A stretch of DNA of 64,000 nucleotides, from positions 14,030,001 through 14,094,000 of the forward strand of contig CM050453.2 of the NCBI GenBank assembly GCA_027563935.2, given 5' to 3'. Under the pieces are notes generated by a model. The model was not told the origin of the DNA. It worked only from the letters and a program-made list of their open reading frames with translations, and did no database searches. Shown here piece by piece: positions 10,708 through 21,840 of the stretch (position 1 is the stretch's first letter; each line of letters begins with the position of its first letter). Origin of the DNA: Costus lasius (Eukaryota > Streptophyta > Magnoliopsida > Zingiberales > Costaceae). A program made the position numbers and the translations under genes.

Positions 10708-11415
10708 TCATTGAGTGGCAGGGGTCCACTCAAACTCGTCCTTAGAGAGATGCTGGGTTAAGGGGGTTGCAATCATGCTGAACCCACGGATGAACTGGCG
10801 ATAAAAGCCCGCAAGACCCTAGAAACTACAGACCTCAGTCACGGTGCGAGGCTCAGGCCAATGCCAGATGGCCTGCACCTTCGCAGGGTCAACGGACAGC
10901 TCGCGGTCGGAGACGATATACCCCAGAAAATACACGTTGTTGGTCAAGAAGGTGCACTTCTTCATGTTAAGGAAGAGGTGCTCCTGGTGCAGGAGGTCAA
11001 AAGTGGAGAGAAGATGCTCCAAGTGTTCATCGCGGGTCCGACTAAAGATCAGAATGTCGTCGAAGTAGACGACCAAAAATTTGCCCATGTAAGGCCAGAG
11101 GACTTGACTCATCAAGCACATAAACGTTGACGGGGCATTGGACAACCCAAATGGCATGACAAGCCATTCGTATAGACCATCCTTGGTCTTGAACGCGGTT
11201 TTCCACTCATCGCCCTCGCAAATGCAGACCTGGTGATATCCACTCCGAAGGTCGAGCTTGGAAAACCAAGACGCGCCGGAGATCAAATCTAACATGTCAT
11301 CTAGCCGAGGGATGGGAAACCGATACTTGACAGTGATCCTATTAATGGCGCGACTATCGACACACATGCGCCATGCCCATCCTTTTTGGGCGTGAGGAGC
11401 GCGAGAACGGCGCAA
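10708..11415 (-). pseudogene. gypsy-A pol: reverse transcriptase
   Basis: The RT finger and palm motifs are clear: [57 protein letters not shown] (intact catalytic Asp pair) and [12 protein letters not shown]. Two in-frame stops separate it from RNase H: TAG at 10816-10818, after EVCSF, and TGA at 10708-10710. A frameshift near 11375 cuts it from the protease and RT start upstream. With one frame restored in thought the order matches intact gypsy pol, so this is a recently broken copy, not a rearranged one. Confidence 0.93.
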
Positions 11416-12175
11416 GGGCTGAGACTTTCGCGGATGTACCCCTTAGTGAGGAGATCATCCACTTGACGCTGCAATTCAACGTGCTCTGTGGGGTTAAGGC
11501 GATGATGGGGCAAGTTAGGGAGGGGTGCTCCCGGGATGAGGTCAATCGCGTGCTGAATTTCCCTTGCCGGGGGAAGGCCACAAGGCAAATCCTCGGGGCT
11601 GATATCACTAAACTCGGCAAGGAGAGCGGACACCTCAACAGGAGGCGTTGGATCAGGGCAAGGGACAGGATCCTGCACTTCGCGTACCATGAGCGCGTAT
11701 ATGGTCTTGGCCGTATGAGCCTCGCGAACCAACGCGGGGGTCCGCATGAGGGAGACCATAGGGGAACGCGGAGGGGTAGGTTCCGAGGGTGTAATCAAGC
11801 CCTTAGATGTGGACACATGGAGCTCCTTGGGCGGAGTTGGGATCAAACGACTCTTCTGCTCATCGTGGTCGAACACATTGTTGTTCGACCGGCCATAGTG
11901 GACTACGTCTCTATCGTACAACCATGGGTGGCCAAGGAGGATGTGGGCGACGTCCATAGTCGCAACGTCGCACAATACCTTCTCATGATAGTTCCCAAAC
12001 GCGATGGGGACCTGACATTGGTGTGTGACCGGAAGGCTTGTGGTATCGACCCATGCGATAGAGTAAGGTCTCGGATGGGGCTCAAGGGGAAGGCCGAAAC
12101 GCGTGACCGCGGTCCGAGAGACCACATTCAAGCTACTACCACCGTCAATGACGATCTTACATGAGTGCCCATTGC
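11375..12175 (-). pseudogene. gypsy-A pol: aspartic protease and RT N-terminus
   Basis: The protease active-site motif is VIDGGSSLNVVSR, with DGG instead of the retroviral DTG/DSG; DGG-type sites are common in plant chromovirus-like elements. It is followed by AVTRFGLPLEP, ILLGHPWLYDRDVV and the RT entry motif ([39 protein letters not shown]). A TAA lies in frame just upstream of the protease near 12170. The reading frame is lost near 11375, before the RT palm. Confidence 0.88.
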
Positions 12176-12182
12176 ACTTAAT

Positions 12183-13700
12183 TTAAGTCATGAAAATGCC
12201 CGAGCACCTCCAATCCTCGGAAGGCGCGGGATGCACAAGGTTGCAGCATACGACAAGTGTGGACGGACCCGACTCCTCGCCGCTAGTGTAGCACTCAGCC
12301 TCGATGTCATGCTCAGCGGGGGTTATGGTAGTGACGCGGGCTGGACCGGCGTCGATTCGGGCGGTTTTCTTGGGACACTCACGCGACATGTGACCCAGCT
12401 GCAAATAGTTGTAGCAGGTGATACGACCAGGGATTCCGACTACCGGGGCCTTGCCCTTCTCCTCCCAAGTGGGCCGAGAAGGCGAAGCCTCAAGGTGTGT
12501 GCGCTGCCTAGGGGGCTGATGGGTCGGGGGCGCGGGTCGTGGGTCCGGACGAGGCTCCGGACGTTCAAGTCGTGGATGGGGCATCGGAGGGCCGCCCGTA
12601 TGGGGGCGTCTATGGGGGCCAAAATCGCTGTGCCTTGCAGTGGCGCGAAGGTCTTGCTCGATGTCCCGAGCACGCTGGAAGGTTTGGTCAAAAGTTTCCG
12701 AGCCGTACGTAGGCAAGGCTCGGCGGATGTCGGCACGGAGCCCATTTCTAAACTTGGACAATGACAACTCGGGTCCTCTTGTAGGTTACAACGGAGTTGA
12801 AGCGTCTCAAAGGTGAGGCGATACTCCTCTACAGTGCTCGAGCCTTGGTGTAGGCTACTATATTGATCAAGGAGACGCTTCATATACGAAGCGGGGACGT
12901 AGCGCTCACGGAGGCGATATCGCATCTCCGCCTACTCGGTGATCGGGGGAAGAGCTCGTTGCGCATTTAGGCGCTCCATGTTTTCCCAATGTAAACGTGC
13001 AGGCCCTTCAAGTAAGGTGCGCACATACCGAACATGGGAGTGCGGAGGAAGCCCTATAAGGTCGAAGTGCGCATCAACGGATGCTACCCAGTCAAGAAAC
13101 TCGGTGGGGGTCAAGACCACCCTTGAAAGGCATGGGGGTATGTTGAATATAACGAAGGAAGTTGTCGTCCGTCCAAGGGCACTCGACACGGGTGTGGGCA
13201 GGGGTACGGGGCGCGGCCCAAGCATGACCAAAGCGCCCATAGGGCTGAGGACCTTGCGCGGCCCAAACGTCATCGTCATCAAGTGGGTCGTCACCGGGGA
13301 TAGGGTCCCTAAGGGCCTCGTACGGCCGTGTGCAACCCCATTCCTCCTCTTGGACACGCCGCCGGGTAGGCGCGGCCAACGGAGGCAACTCTCTAGTGGG
13401 GACTGGGTTTGCCGATACCGGAGGGTTTACCGGAGTAGGGCGCTCATGCTCCGTGGGCCCGGGGCGACTAACAAGGTGTTGGATTCTAGCCAAAATCTGC
13501 TGGACCATGGCATGGGTGCTCGCTTGTTGGGCGTTCACACGCGCGGACAGCGCCTCAAGCTTTGCATCGATTCGCACCTCAAGCGCAGCTATAGATCCTA
13601 GGTGGGAATTAGCCCCTTCCGAAGGCTGGACCGACTCTTGGGTTTTGGGGATGGTTTCCAGATATTGGGACGACATGATTTGTGACCGCGTAGTCACCAT
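12183..13700 (-). pseudogene. gypsy-A gag polyprotein
   Basis: ATG at 13698-13700 opens the frame (MVTTRSQIMSSQYLE). An N-terminal coiled-coil-like stretch follows (ALEVRIDAKLEALSARVNAQ), then the retrotransposon gag domain (PTEFLDWVASVDAHFDL, LLEGPARLHWENMER, RERYVPASYMKRLLDQY, STVEEYRLTFETLQLRCN). A Pro/Arg-rich linker and a zinc knuckle end it. The knuckle is damaged: CYNYLQLGHMSREC, with Tyr where the second Cys belongs. Lesions are a frameshift near 13112, a Trp-to-TAG at about 12929-12931 and a frameshift near 12770. Gag would form the cytoplasmic particle. Confidence 0.88.
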
Positions 13701-13816
13701 ACACAAACAAGGGGGATGCGACTAATGCGAAATGCTGAAAACACCGAAAGGATGCAGCAATATGCAATGCGATGGGGAGGGATCGTGCGAACGATAAGAA
13801 TCGAAAGTGCAACACA

Positions 13817-13827
13817 CTCTGATACCA
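13817..13827 (-). other. Primer binding site of gypsy-A (tRNA-iMet)
   Basis: On the minus strand TGGTATCAGAG follows the 5' LTR after a 4-base spacer. It is complementary to the 3' end of plant initiator tRNA-Met, the usual primer for many plant LTR elements. Confidence 0.9.
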
Positions 13828-13831
13828 GAAT

Positions 13832-15607
13832 TGATGTAGCAACTAATAGGTGAGGGGGTCCTTAAGCCGTACTCTAGGGTTTTACACAATGCGAATCCGA
13901 AACGGGAGAGGGTCATGAGACGAGGGAAGAGAAAATGTGTCGAAAAAGTGTAGGAATCCGGTAGAAAGTACGACGAAATAGCGACGAGTTCGATTAGGGC
14001 AACACGAATGCGAATGAAGAGAACGACACCCAACTAAAATAATGCAATGCACTAACCTCGTAGCAATTTTAGCAATTTCCTGGAACTCACTTAGCACGTT
14101 TAAGCGTAGCTCGCGTTGGGGACTACGGTTTCGCGCGGTTTAGCTTGCGCGCCTATGAAGCTGAAACAAACTAAAAACAAGAGATCCGACCATGCTCCGA
14201 TGTGCGGACAGACGTGGGTGAAGTAAAGAGGAGAAAACCGCAGCAAAAAAACGCACAAGAGAATGACAAATAGGCAAAGCTGACCCATCGGAAGGGTGGG
14301 ATTTACTTCAAACCAGAAGAGGGAACAACTTGGAATCGAAGAGACACCTTCGACCCGAACAACAGTGAAGGCGAGGCTCCGGCTCGTCTTCACAATTGCT
14401 GGCGACTCTAAGCTCACCAGGAGATCTCTAAGCACCAAAGAGAACTGAATAACACTCTAGCCCAACCTCCTCTTTTGTAGAGTAGAGGGGTGAACAAACA
14501 AAACACATAAGAGACAACCTACTCTAACAAACCAACCACTCTTGCAAGCCACTAAAGTGGTCAATCTGCAACTACAAGACAAGGAATAACTACTTAATAT
14601 TCTTCGAAGCTGATCGCATGTTCTTGCGCCTTCGTACGGGGATGGGTTTAGACGTGCTCGGAGCACATGGCGATAAACAGCAGAACTTGGACGTCGTGGG
14701 CTGAGTTACCACCGTGGCGGCTCGATCTTGGGCCGAATTATGGATGAGATTGAGTGGCCCATTTGGGGATGGGTCCTCAGGCGATTGGGCCGTAGTGTCC
14801 TTGGGTTGAGTCGCATCGGTTTGGGTGGAAAGGGGGCTAACGACGCCCATGAAACGATCCGAAGGCTTGCTTTGGCGTTGGGATCGCCGGATTATCACCT
14901 TGCTGGGCTCCTTTGGATCATCATTAGGTGGAGCAACAAAGTAGGGGGGGTGGTACACGTTGAAATGGGGTCGTCGGGGCCCGATCTCATCTTCAGGGGC
15001 GATCACGGCCTGCCCATGTCGGTGGTCACGGGCGTGTTCGGATGCTCCAGATTCTGTCACGGAGTTCACGGTCGGGGGCATGGGCGTGTTGCGAGCTGTG
15101 TTCGCGTTCGCGTCGCGACTGGACCGTGTCACGGCCGTGCTGGTCGTCATGGCCTGGCCGTGTTGGGGCGGACGGTCGGGGCCGTAGTCTTCTTTACAGG
15201 CCGTAATATTGGGCCCGAAATCCACAGAGTGCTTCACGGTCATGCTCTCTATCATGGCCTGGCCGTGTCGGGGAGGACGATCGGGGCTATAGTCTTCTTT
15301 ACGGGCCATAATGTTGGGCCCGAAATCCACATAAAGTTCTATCACGGCCGTGCTCTCCATCACGGCCTGGCCGTGTCTGGGTTGGTTTGGTGCGGCGCCG
15401 AACACGGTCGCGGGCATGCAGAGGGGCTGTGTGCTCGTCACGGGCGTGACCGCCGTCACGGCCTGGCTGTGTCAGGATCTTGGAAACTCCGATCGCGCTG
15501 AAAATCGCGTTGTATCTTCCCCACTTGCTGGGGAGTCTTCCCAAGTGCCTTCCAGGGGGTTTGGGCTGTCCTCGGGTATGTTCATAAGCCCGTTTACTCC
15601 TGCATCA
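13832..15607 (-). repeat. 5' LTR of gypsy-A
   Basis: This is the partner of 7195-8962, 1776 bp long. On the minus strand 15459-14590 is open for 289 codons and contains HGQA repeats and an RRSQRQSKPSDRF motif, so the LTR looks partly coding. The TATA-like word on the minus strand near 14470-14480 is weak (CTACAAAAG, where gypsy-B has TATAAAAG). Confidence 0.93.
15000..15475. repeat. CACGGCC/GGCCGTG palindrome array in gypsy-A 5' LTR
   Basis: Tandem units start at about 15131, 15235 and 15343 (spacing 104 and 108 bases), each with CACGGCCGTGCT and CACGGCCTGGCCGTG-like words. In the minus-strand frame the units encode a repeat of VDFGPN, KEDY, PDRPP and HGQAM elements. Confidence 0.85.
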
Positions 15608-15612
15608 CCAGG
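15608..15612. repeat. Right target-site duplication CCAGG of gypsy-A
   Basis: Exact copy of 7190-7194. Joining the two flanks restores the copia-2 gag frame region. Confidence 0.95.
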
Positions 15613-16376
15613 CCTCTTAGGTTTGGAGTTAGGTTTGGGGTTTATATTCTTCTAGTTTTTGAACTTCTTATTCTTAGGAGTTTGACTTCTAGAAGATTGA
15701 CTAGAGATCTCAGTAAGATGGACTTTATTTTTGGAATGATCAGTATTAGGGTCTCTTTGCCTAAATTGATCTTCTTTTTTTATGGTTTGGATGACAGCAT
15801 CTACTGAGTTAAGAGATACAGTTCTCCTAAGATCTTGGGCAAACTTAGACCAAGAGGGAGGCAGTTTCTCAAGAAGATAGGAGATAAGGAAGGATTCACT
15901 AAAGTTGGTACCACTAAGCTGGACTTCATTTACCAGATTATTGAAAGTATCTATCTGGTCTATAATAGGTAGGCCTTCAGTCATTTTGAAGTTTATGAAG
16001 TCTGAAGCTGTGAATCTCTTCACACCTTCATCATCTTTGAGGTAGGTTTTTAGGAGTACTGTCCAACATCTTTGGTTGTCTTATATTTCCTATATGTCTC
16101 ATATAGGGAATCAGATAAACAACATAAGATCCTAAACTTACACATGAAATCTGAAATGTCAGGAGTAGAGGATGGAGGAGTATCTATTGGCTTATCAGAA
16201 AGGTTTTCAGAGCTTGAAGCAGATTTTTAAATTGAGTTGCCTAATGAGTGATCTATACTAATGGTGCTAATCAGCCCCAAGGAAATCAACCAGACTTCCA
16301 TTTGTTCTTTCTACCTTATAAAACCAGAACCATTAAATTTTTCTGGTTTAAGGGAGGAAGTTTTGTCATTGCCCAT
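15613..16376 (-). pseudogene. copia-2 gag, 5' part
   Basis: ATG at 16374-16376 starts MGNDKTSSLKPEKFNGSGF. A TAG follows where Trp is expected (before KEQMEVWLISLGLI). The UBN2-type gag domain continues (FNNLVNEVQLSGTNFSESFL, YLLEKLPPSWSKFAQDLR, TIKKEDQFRQRDP) to the gypsy-A junction at 15612. The zinc knuckle continues on the other side at 7190. No LTR or primer site could be recognised between 16377 and 16640, so the 5' end of copia-2 is lost or too decayed. Confidence 0.85.
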
Positions 16377-16648
16377 TTTAATGTTCAAGAAATTAATTAG
16401 CCTTTTATGAGAAGCTAGAATAGATTTGTAATTATCATATTGTCATGTCAATAAAAAGTTTTAAGTGTCCTGTTCTAATCATATGAGACAGAATAGTGAA
16501 ACATGTAAGATAGTAGGATATCAACATATTTTCGTAATATTCAAAATTTAACAGCAGAAATTGAAACAAATGATTTTTTATGTAAAACAGTATGCTGCCA
16601 GTTCTAATATAAGTAAAATGCGCACGTATTTATGTTAAGAAACGAAAA
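16377..16648. other. AT-rich stretch 5' of copia-2 gag
   Basis: No gene is seen. It is likely the decayed leader of copia-2, but no TGGTATCAGAG-type primer site is visible. Confidence 0.3.
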
Positions 16649-16714
16649 TGCGCCGCAGTGGTCAAGGCGCTCATTCAAGGACGCTGTGCTCCTGCTGGTC
16701 GTGGGTTTGACTCC
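16649..16714 (+). mobile_element. Possible tRNA-derived SINE head with A and B boxes
   Basis: TGCGCCGCAGTGG (16649-16661) fits an RNA polymerase III A box loosely. GGTTTGACTCC (16704-16714) differs from the B-box consensus GGTTCGANTCC at one base. Their spacing of about 43 bases suits a tRNA-derived promoter. No tRNA fold, poly-A tail or target duplication was established, so it may be chance. Confidence 0.35.
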
Positions 16715-16850
16715 ATATGTCTGCGTTAAGAGGAAGAATTTTTGGCTTCAAGTTACATGCGCGATGTGTGCGTACACGAAAGCGTGACGTGTGCCTGACT
16801 AAGTGCAGGCATGATTAAGGTTTAATCAGCGCCGTCAGAGTTATAATGCA

Positions 16851-16988
16851 GATAATTAATGATTAAATGTAAACGCAAATGTATGACAATTTACAAGTAA
16901 CAGATCTGGAAGATAATTAGATAATTAATGATTAAATGTAAACGCAAATGTATGACAATTTACAAGTAACAGATCTGGAAGATAATTA
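16851..16988. repeat. Tandem duplication, 69 bp x 2
   Basis: GATAATTAATGATTAAATG starts at 16851 and again at 16920. The two copies are identical to the end as far as read. Confidence 0.9.
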
Positions 16989-17828
16989 CGGTATTAACTA
17001 ATCGGATTAAGCAACTAAAACAGATTAGATAATCTGATTACGTAATTAAATATGCAGATAATCGAAAAGATTAACAGAATTGATTAAGTAATATATATGC
17101 AAATGATCTGATTTAAATAGAATCAAAGATCTAATTAATTCGAATGCAGAAATTATTATTAGATCTAATTAACAGCAAATTATGCAATGATTAATAATTT
17201 GCCTCAATGATTAATAATTTGCCTCCTTAGAAAATGTTGTGCATATGCTGAATAATCAGAAAATAAATCAGATGATCATGCAGACTTTCAATGTTGTTCA
17301 GCAAAAAAAAGGAGAGAGCGAGAAAATTGAGAGCGAATGTGTTGTCGTATGTGCTCCTGCCCAAACTTCTATTATATAGAGGAGGAGGGCAGCCAAGGTG
17401 ACAACGTTAAATCAAGAAGGGGAAGGGCTAAAAATAAGCACTCTTGAAATAACAAAGTACTAATAACGTGACAATGTTAAATAGGCACACTAACGAATAT
17501 AATTAAAACTGATATAAATATAGTCTTAATTACTGTTATTAATACTACCTCTAAATAAGCACACTAATGTCTCGCCCGATAAATCTGCACCCGCACCCAC
17601 ACCCACGACCACAACCCGACCCGACTCGACTCGGCTCGGTGTGGCGAGGCGCACGCATGTGTGTGTTTTGGATCAACCTGGTTTAGATAGTTGATTATCC
17701 TTTGAATGACCCAATGGGCTAGGGAAAACTCAGCTACTTTTAAACCTAAGTATCACTTTCAACTCCCTCAACTCAACGTGAGACTAAGAGACTTTTGAGT
17801 TTTCAAACTCCAATAATTTCATCATTTC
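16989..17828. other. AT-rich region upstream of the WAK pseudogene
   Basis: No gene is seen. It contains a 20-bp unit present twice in tandem (CAATGATTAATAATTTGCCT, 17185-17224) and a C-rich ACCCGC/ACCCGACC stretch near 17585-17640. It would hold the promoter of the WAK copy, but no convincing TATA box could be chosen. Confidence 0.35.
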
Positions 17829-20482
17829 ATGTGTTTGACGCCGGAATTGATGCTGCCGCTCGTGCTGCTTCCAGCAATATTGGCATCATCACCTTCCATG
17901 GTTTCCACTTCCGAAAATTACCCAAATGTTAGTCTCCCATCTCACTGCCGACGCAGATGCGGCAACATCAGCGTTCCATATCCTTTCGGCATTAACCGCG
18001 GCTGCTCACGCCCAGGCTTCAACCTCAGCTGCGTGTACCAGTACCACAACGACGTCCCTGCTCAGCTCTACCATGGACCTTGGCGTACATTCCATGACCT
18101 TCCCACTTTCCAACTTGTTACCCCGTAGATGGCCTTACGCCATTTACCCCCAGCAGCTTGGTGCTTGTTCATGGCTGCAGTGTCTTTGCTAGCATCGTGG
18201 ATCTTGCTGACAACAGCGCTGTCATCGACTCTTGCCATACTTTCTACCTGGAGTTTAATTCTAGTCGAAGTGTGACATATTGCGAGATTAATATAATCCC
18301 CTACATAATACCGTTCCCATCGTTAACTCGAATGAAACGGACGGACAAGCTTCCCATCCGAAACTCCACCAGCATTAAGGCCTTCGTTTCGGGAGATTTT
18401 TAGCCCACTAATGACCTCATCCTACAAGTAGTTACGTCGAATATTGCTCATGTAGAGGTTTGGTTTTCATGGTACATGGGCGACTATGGTAGTTGCGATG
18501 TGGCAAGGAAAAACCCCAACAAGACGTATGCTTGCCTGAGCGAATTCAGCACCTATAATGGTAGGAGCGCCGGTTATTGGTGCTCTTGCGATGGTAGCTA
18601 CAGCAATCCATACCAACTCGACGGCTGTGAAGGTAGGCATTCATCTTCGTGCTTTGCTTTCATCAAATTTCAACTTGGACTGACTAAAAATGTCTAACAG
18701 TTCCCATCCTCTCTCCACTTGCAAATTGTTCAAGAAAATGTGGCACTGTGGACATTCCATTTCCAATTGGACTCGACTCCGGCTGTTACAGAGGAGAAGG
18801 TTTTGCTTTAGTATGCAATACAATACATAAGCTGTCCACTCTTTCCTCCATCTATAGTGATTATCAGATCAACAAAATACTAGTGGAGGAAGGGAAGCTA
18901 GCTGTCATGACGACTTCACCACATTTGAATTTCTATCCGTTCACCTTCCTTGAAGGCCAGTACTTGCTAAGCTGGGTAAACAAGGAGTTGACATGTGAGG
19001 CTGCTAAGAAGAACAGGTACTCCTTCGCGTGGGTGGCTGCCAACAGCGAATGTGTCGAAATAAATGGCAGCGAAGGTGCTGCCGCCGGATATCATTGCAA
19101 ATGCAAAGACGGGTACCAAGGAAATCCTTACCTTGAGGGTGGATGTAAAGGTATGCCATACGATTTACCGGCAATTCGACTCTTGAAATGTGAAAGCAAA
19201 GAATTAACTTTAGCTTTTCAGATATCGACGAATGCAAATTACATGGACCATGCATTCTAAACAAAAAGAAAAATCTCGTGTTGGTTAGGTAAAGCTATCA
19301 GCAAAAATCGATATTATATACACGATAACGTATTGTGATTACAATGCTTGATGCAAGTATCATCATCGGTGCAAGTACTGGAATAGGCATTTTGCTGTTG
19401 AGCATAGTGGAGGTCATCTTAATTAGGACGTGGAAGACAAAAAAAAATAGATGAAGGCAAAAGAAAAGCACTTCCACCAGAATCACGGTTTACTTCTTCA
19501 ACAATTGATATCTTCTAGCGAAAGCACAACAGAGATAACACGAATATTTTCCCTCGAAGAAATAGAAAAGGCCACAAATAATTTCGACAAAACCCGAGTG
19601 GTTGGCCGCGGGGGGACATGGTACTGTTTACAAGGGGATTTTGTCCGACCAATGAGTCGTTGCCATTAAGAGATCCAAGCATATGAAGCAGAGCGAAATA
19701 GATCAATTCATAAATGAGGTTGCCATTCTTTCTCAAATTAATCACAGGAACGTGGTTAAGCTCTTTGGATGCTGCTTAGAAACACAAGTGCCCCTTCTGA
19801 TCTATGAATTTATTTCCAACAGAACCCTTTCTGACCATCTCCATGTTCCAAACGGCAAATCTACGCTGTCATGGATGATCATTTAAGGATTGCTACGGAG
19901 GCTACCGGATCACTTGCCTATCTACACTCCGCCGCTTCAATATCTATTTTCCATAGGGATGTCAAGTCATCTAACATCCTTTTAGATGATCATTTTATTG
20001 CAAAAGTATATGACTTTGGAGCATCAAGATTTATCTCATGTGGTCACTGAAATACAAGGCACATTTCGGTACTTGGATCGAGAGTACTATCAAACGAGTC
20101 AGTTGACAGAGAAGAGTTATGTTTATAGCTTTGGAGTAATTCTTTTAGAGCTTTAACAGGAAAAAAACCAATTTACCTCACCGAAGGTGATACAGTAGTG
20201 AATCTATCAATGCACTTCCTGCAGGCAGTGAGACATAATCGGAGTTTTGATCTTGTGGAAGATGGCATTATGGAAGAAGGAGCAGAGGAAGAGCTTGGAG
20301 AAATCATTCATCTCATAGAGACATGCTTAAGATTGAAAGGAGCAGAGAGGCCTACAATGAAAGAAGTAGAATGCAAGTTGCAGGATCTAAGACGAATCAG
20401 AATGAGACAGAGGCTACTGTATTGGGGAAGGCAATGCAGGAGATCAATATTTTCCTACTGCTTCATGTTATCCTCCTTGTGA
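17829..20482 (+). pseudogene. Wall-associated receptor kinase (WAK-like) pseudogene
   Basis: ATG 17829 begins a signal-peptide-like stretch (LMLPLVLLPAILASS). Ectodomain module 1 follows: a GUB_WAK-type Cys pattern (CRRRCGNISVPYPFGINRGC) and an EGF-like tail (YWCSCDGSYSNPYQLDGC). A 68-bp intron at 18633-18700 (GT..AG) keeps frame into module 2 (ANCSRKCGTVDIPFPIGLDS; CVEINGSEGAAAGYHCKCKD). A 71-bp intron at 19150-19220 then joins a shortened calcium-binding EGF (DIDECKLHGPC). A transmembrane segment lies near 19345-19420. Kinase motifs are [39 protein letters not shown] and SFGVILLEL. Lesions: frameshift about 18120-18170; TAG at about 18401; deletion in the EGF; frameshift in the A-run near 19445; frameshift in the Gly loop near 19608; TGA in DQ*VVAIK; frameshifts near 19875, 20030 and 20153. 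An intact copy would sit in the plasma membrane and bind cell-wall pectin. Confidence 0.9.
18633..18700 (+). other. Predicted intron between the two WAK ectodomain modules
   Basis: The donor is GAAG/GTAGGC and the acceptor TCTAACAG/TTCCC. Removing 68 bases joins DGCE to VPILSPLANCSRKCG in one frame, which argues that two modules were once one protein and not two adjacent genes. Confidence 0.65.
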
Positions 20483-21840
20483 ATCTATAGACCAGACGTG
20501 GCAGGGTGCAACTAGGAATTATAGTTTAGCGAGGGAACTCATGTAGTCACAGTATTCCCCACGATGAGTTTATTTAATTTGTACTATGTTTTAGTACTTA
20601 TTATCTACTTTTGAATAATCTTGCCCGACCATGTAGTAATTGTTCTTTGAGCTAGAATTTATGGAATGGAATTGATAGACCATTGTTTCCCGGATTCCAT
20701 CTGAGAGTGTAAAGTTGCAATTCCATGATAATATGTAGCAGCTAACGAAGATATTTCCCACTTTGACTAATATATTTATAAATTTTTTTAGGCAACAAAG
20801 AAGTGAATTCTCCTCATATATTGTGATAGAGGTACTTACAGGTACCGTAAGTGTACGATTTCTATCAAAATAATAATAATATCATCCTAAGAGAACTAGG
20901 TGTCAAGTACCGACCTTTAGTGTCATCGATAATTAAATAGTTCAAAATAGGAATTGAAAAATCTCGTTAAGTCTAAATTATCAAATATAGAAATCAACGA
21001 CTAAATGAGAATTATAGTTTAAGGAAGCTTCGGGACTTCGGGTTTCACCATATTGAAGGATTTAAAGTAAAACATTAAGTAAATCGAATTAGAAAACATA
21101 TTACCTTCTCTCAAAGCGTAATCCAAAGTAAACTATTTAAGGTGATTAATTTTATTGTATAGATTACCTTCTCTTGAAGCATAATCTGGTGTCTACCTAA
21201 GCTAATCTCCTACTCTCATGGTTTATTAGCTTAGGAAAGACCCAATAGGCTCTATGACAATCGTAAATTCTCGAGCGACATTGAACGACTCTTGTAATTC
21301 CAGTCACAAGTTTAAGTTGGACAGTCGAGTGTTACAATTCACCTCTCGATACTTTTCATAACACTTAACACATATACAATGTTCGGCCAAAACACATATA
21401 CGCAATAAGCATATCCAAATTAAATAAGCAATTTACTAGAAAATATCACTAAGATTTATAAAAGTAATTTACAAATGGAGATTTGTTCAACGGGCTATGC
21501 CTGAGTCACGAAATAGAGTTTACTCTACGAAATACATCATGTAACCCATAAAACTCCAGAAAATACAATTGAAAGGTAGGGAAATTATAGATCTTAGATA
21601 GGAGACGATAAATCTTCGGTCTTCTCCCAATAGCCCCAAAGAAATCCATCCAAACAAGCCCTTGAACGCAAGTTTTCACCCCCCCCCCTTTCGCCCTAGT
21701 CACCTCCTTCAAAGAATAGAACCTTGTAACCACCCAAGATTGGAAGTTTTATACCTCAATCACCGGAAGGTTGTTTGGGAGTTTTTCCTAATTTCTAGGC
21801 TCTATGACCGTCAGATTTGGCGAAAATTCACTGGATGGTT
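20483..21840. other. AT-rich intergenic region
   Basis: No coding feature is recognised. It contains two similar words around 21100-21200 (TTACCTTCTCT followed by AAGCGTAATC or AAGCATAATC), suggesting an old local duplication. A C run (about 21679-21687) lies near the start of the next repeat block. Confidence 0.35.

Larger units (their letters stand above)
7195..15607 (-). mobile_element. Complete Ty3/gypsy retrotransposon (gypsy-A), nested in copia-2
   Basis: The element is 8413 bp long, with LTRs at 7195-8962 and 13832-15607, a CCAGG target duplication on both sides, and a tRNA-iMet primer site next to the right LTR. Coding is on the minus strand in the order gag, protease, reverse transcriptase, RNase H, integrase, which defines Ty3/gypsy. 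The integrase C-terminus shows no obvious chromodomain. The LTRs differ at roughly 5-7% of sites in the first 270 bases compared by eye, so the insertion is not recent. Several frameshifts and stops inactivate it. It sits between the zinc knuckle and the rest of gag of copia-2 and so inserted after it. No clear polypurine tract is seen at 8963-8990, where the pol frame runs on into the LTR. Confidence 0.95.

Noticed and set aside
11373..12164. 263-codon open frame on the + strand
   Set aside because: It lies antisense to the gypsy-A protease/RT frame, which has clear motifs. The + frame has no recognisable domain and comes from the GC-rich codon bias of the minus strand.
14728..15501. 257-codon open frame on the + strand in the gypsy-A 5' LTR
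   Set aside because: It is the mirror of the palindromic CACGGCC repeats. The repeats read similarly on both strands, and only the minus frame continues the pol frame.
7195..15607. Endogenous plant pararetrovirus
   Set aside because: An integrase with a DDE core and LTRs with a primer site and 5-bp duplication are present. Pararetroviruses lack integrase and have no LTRs.
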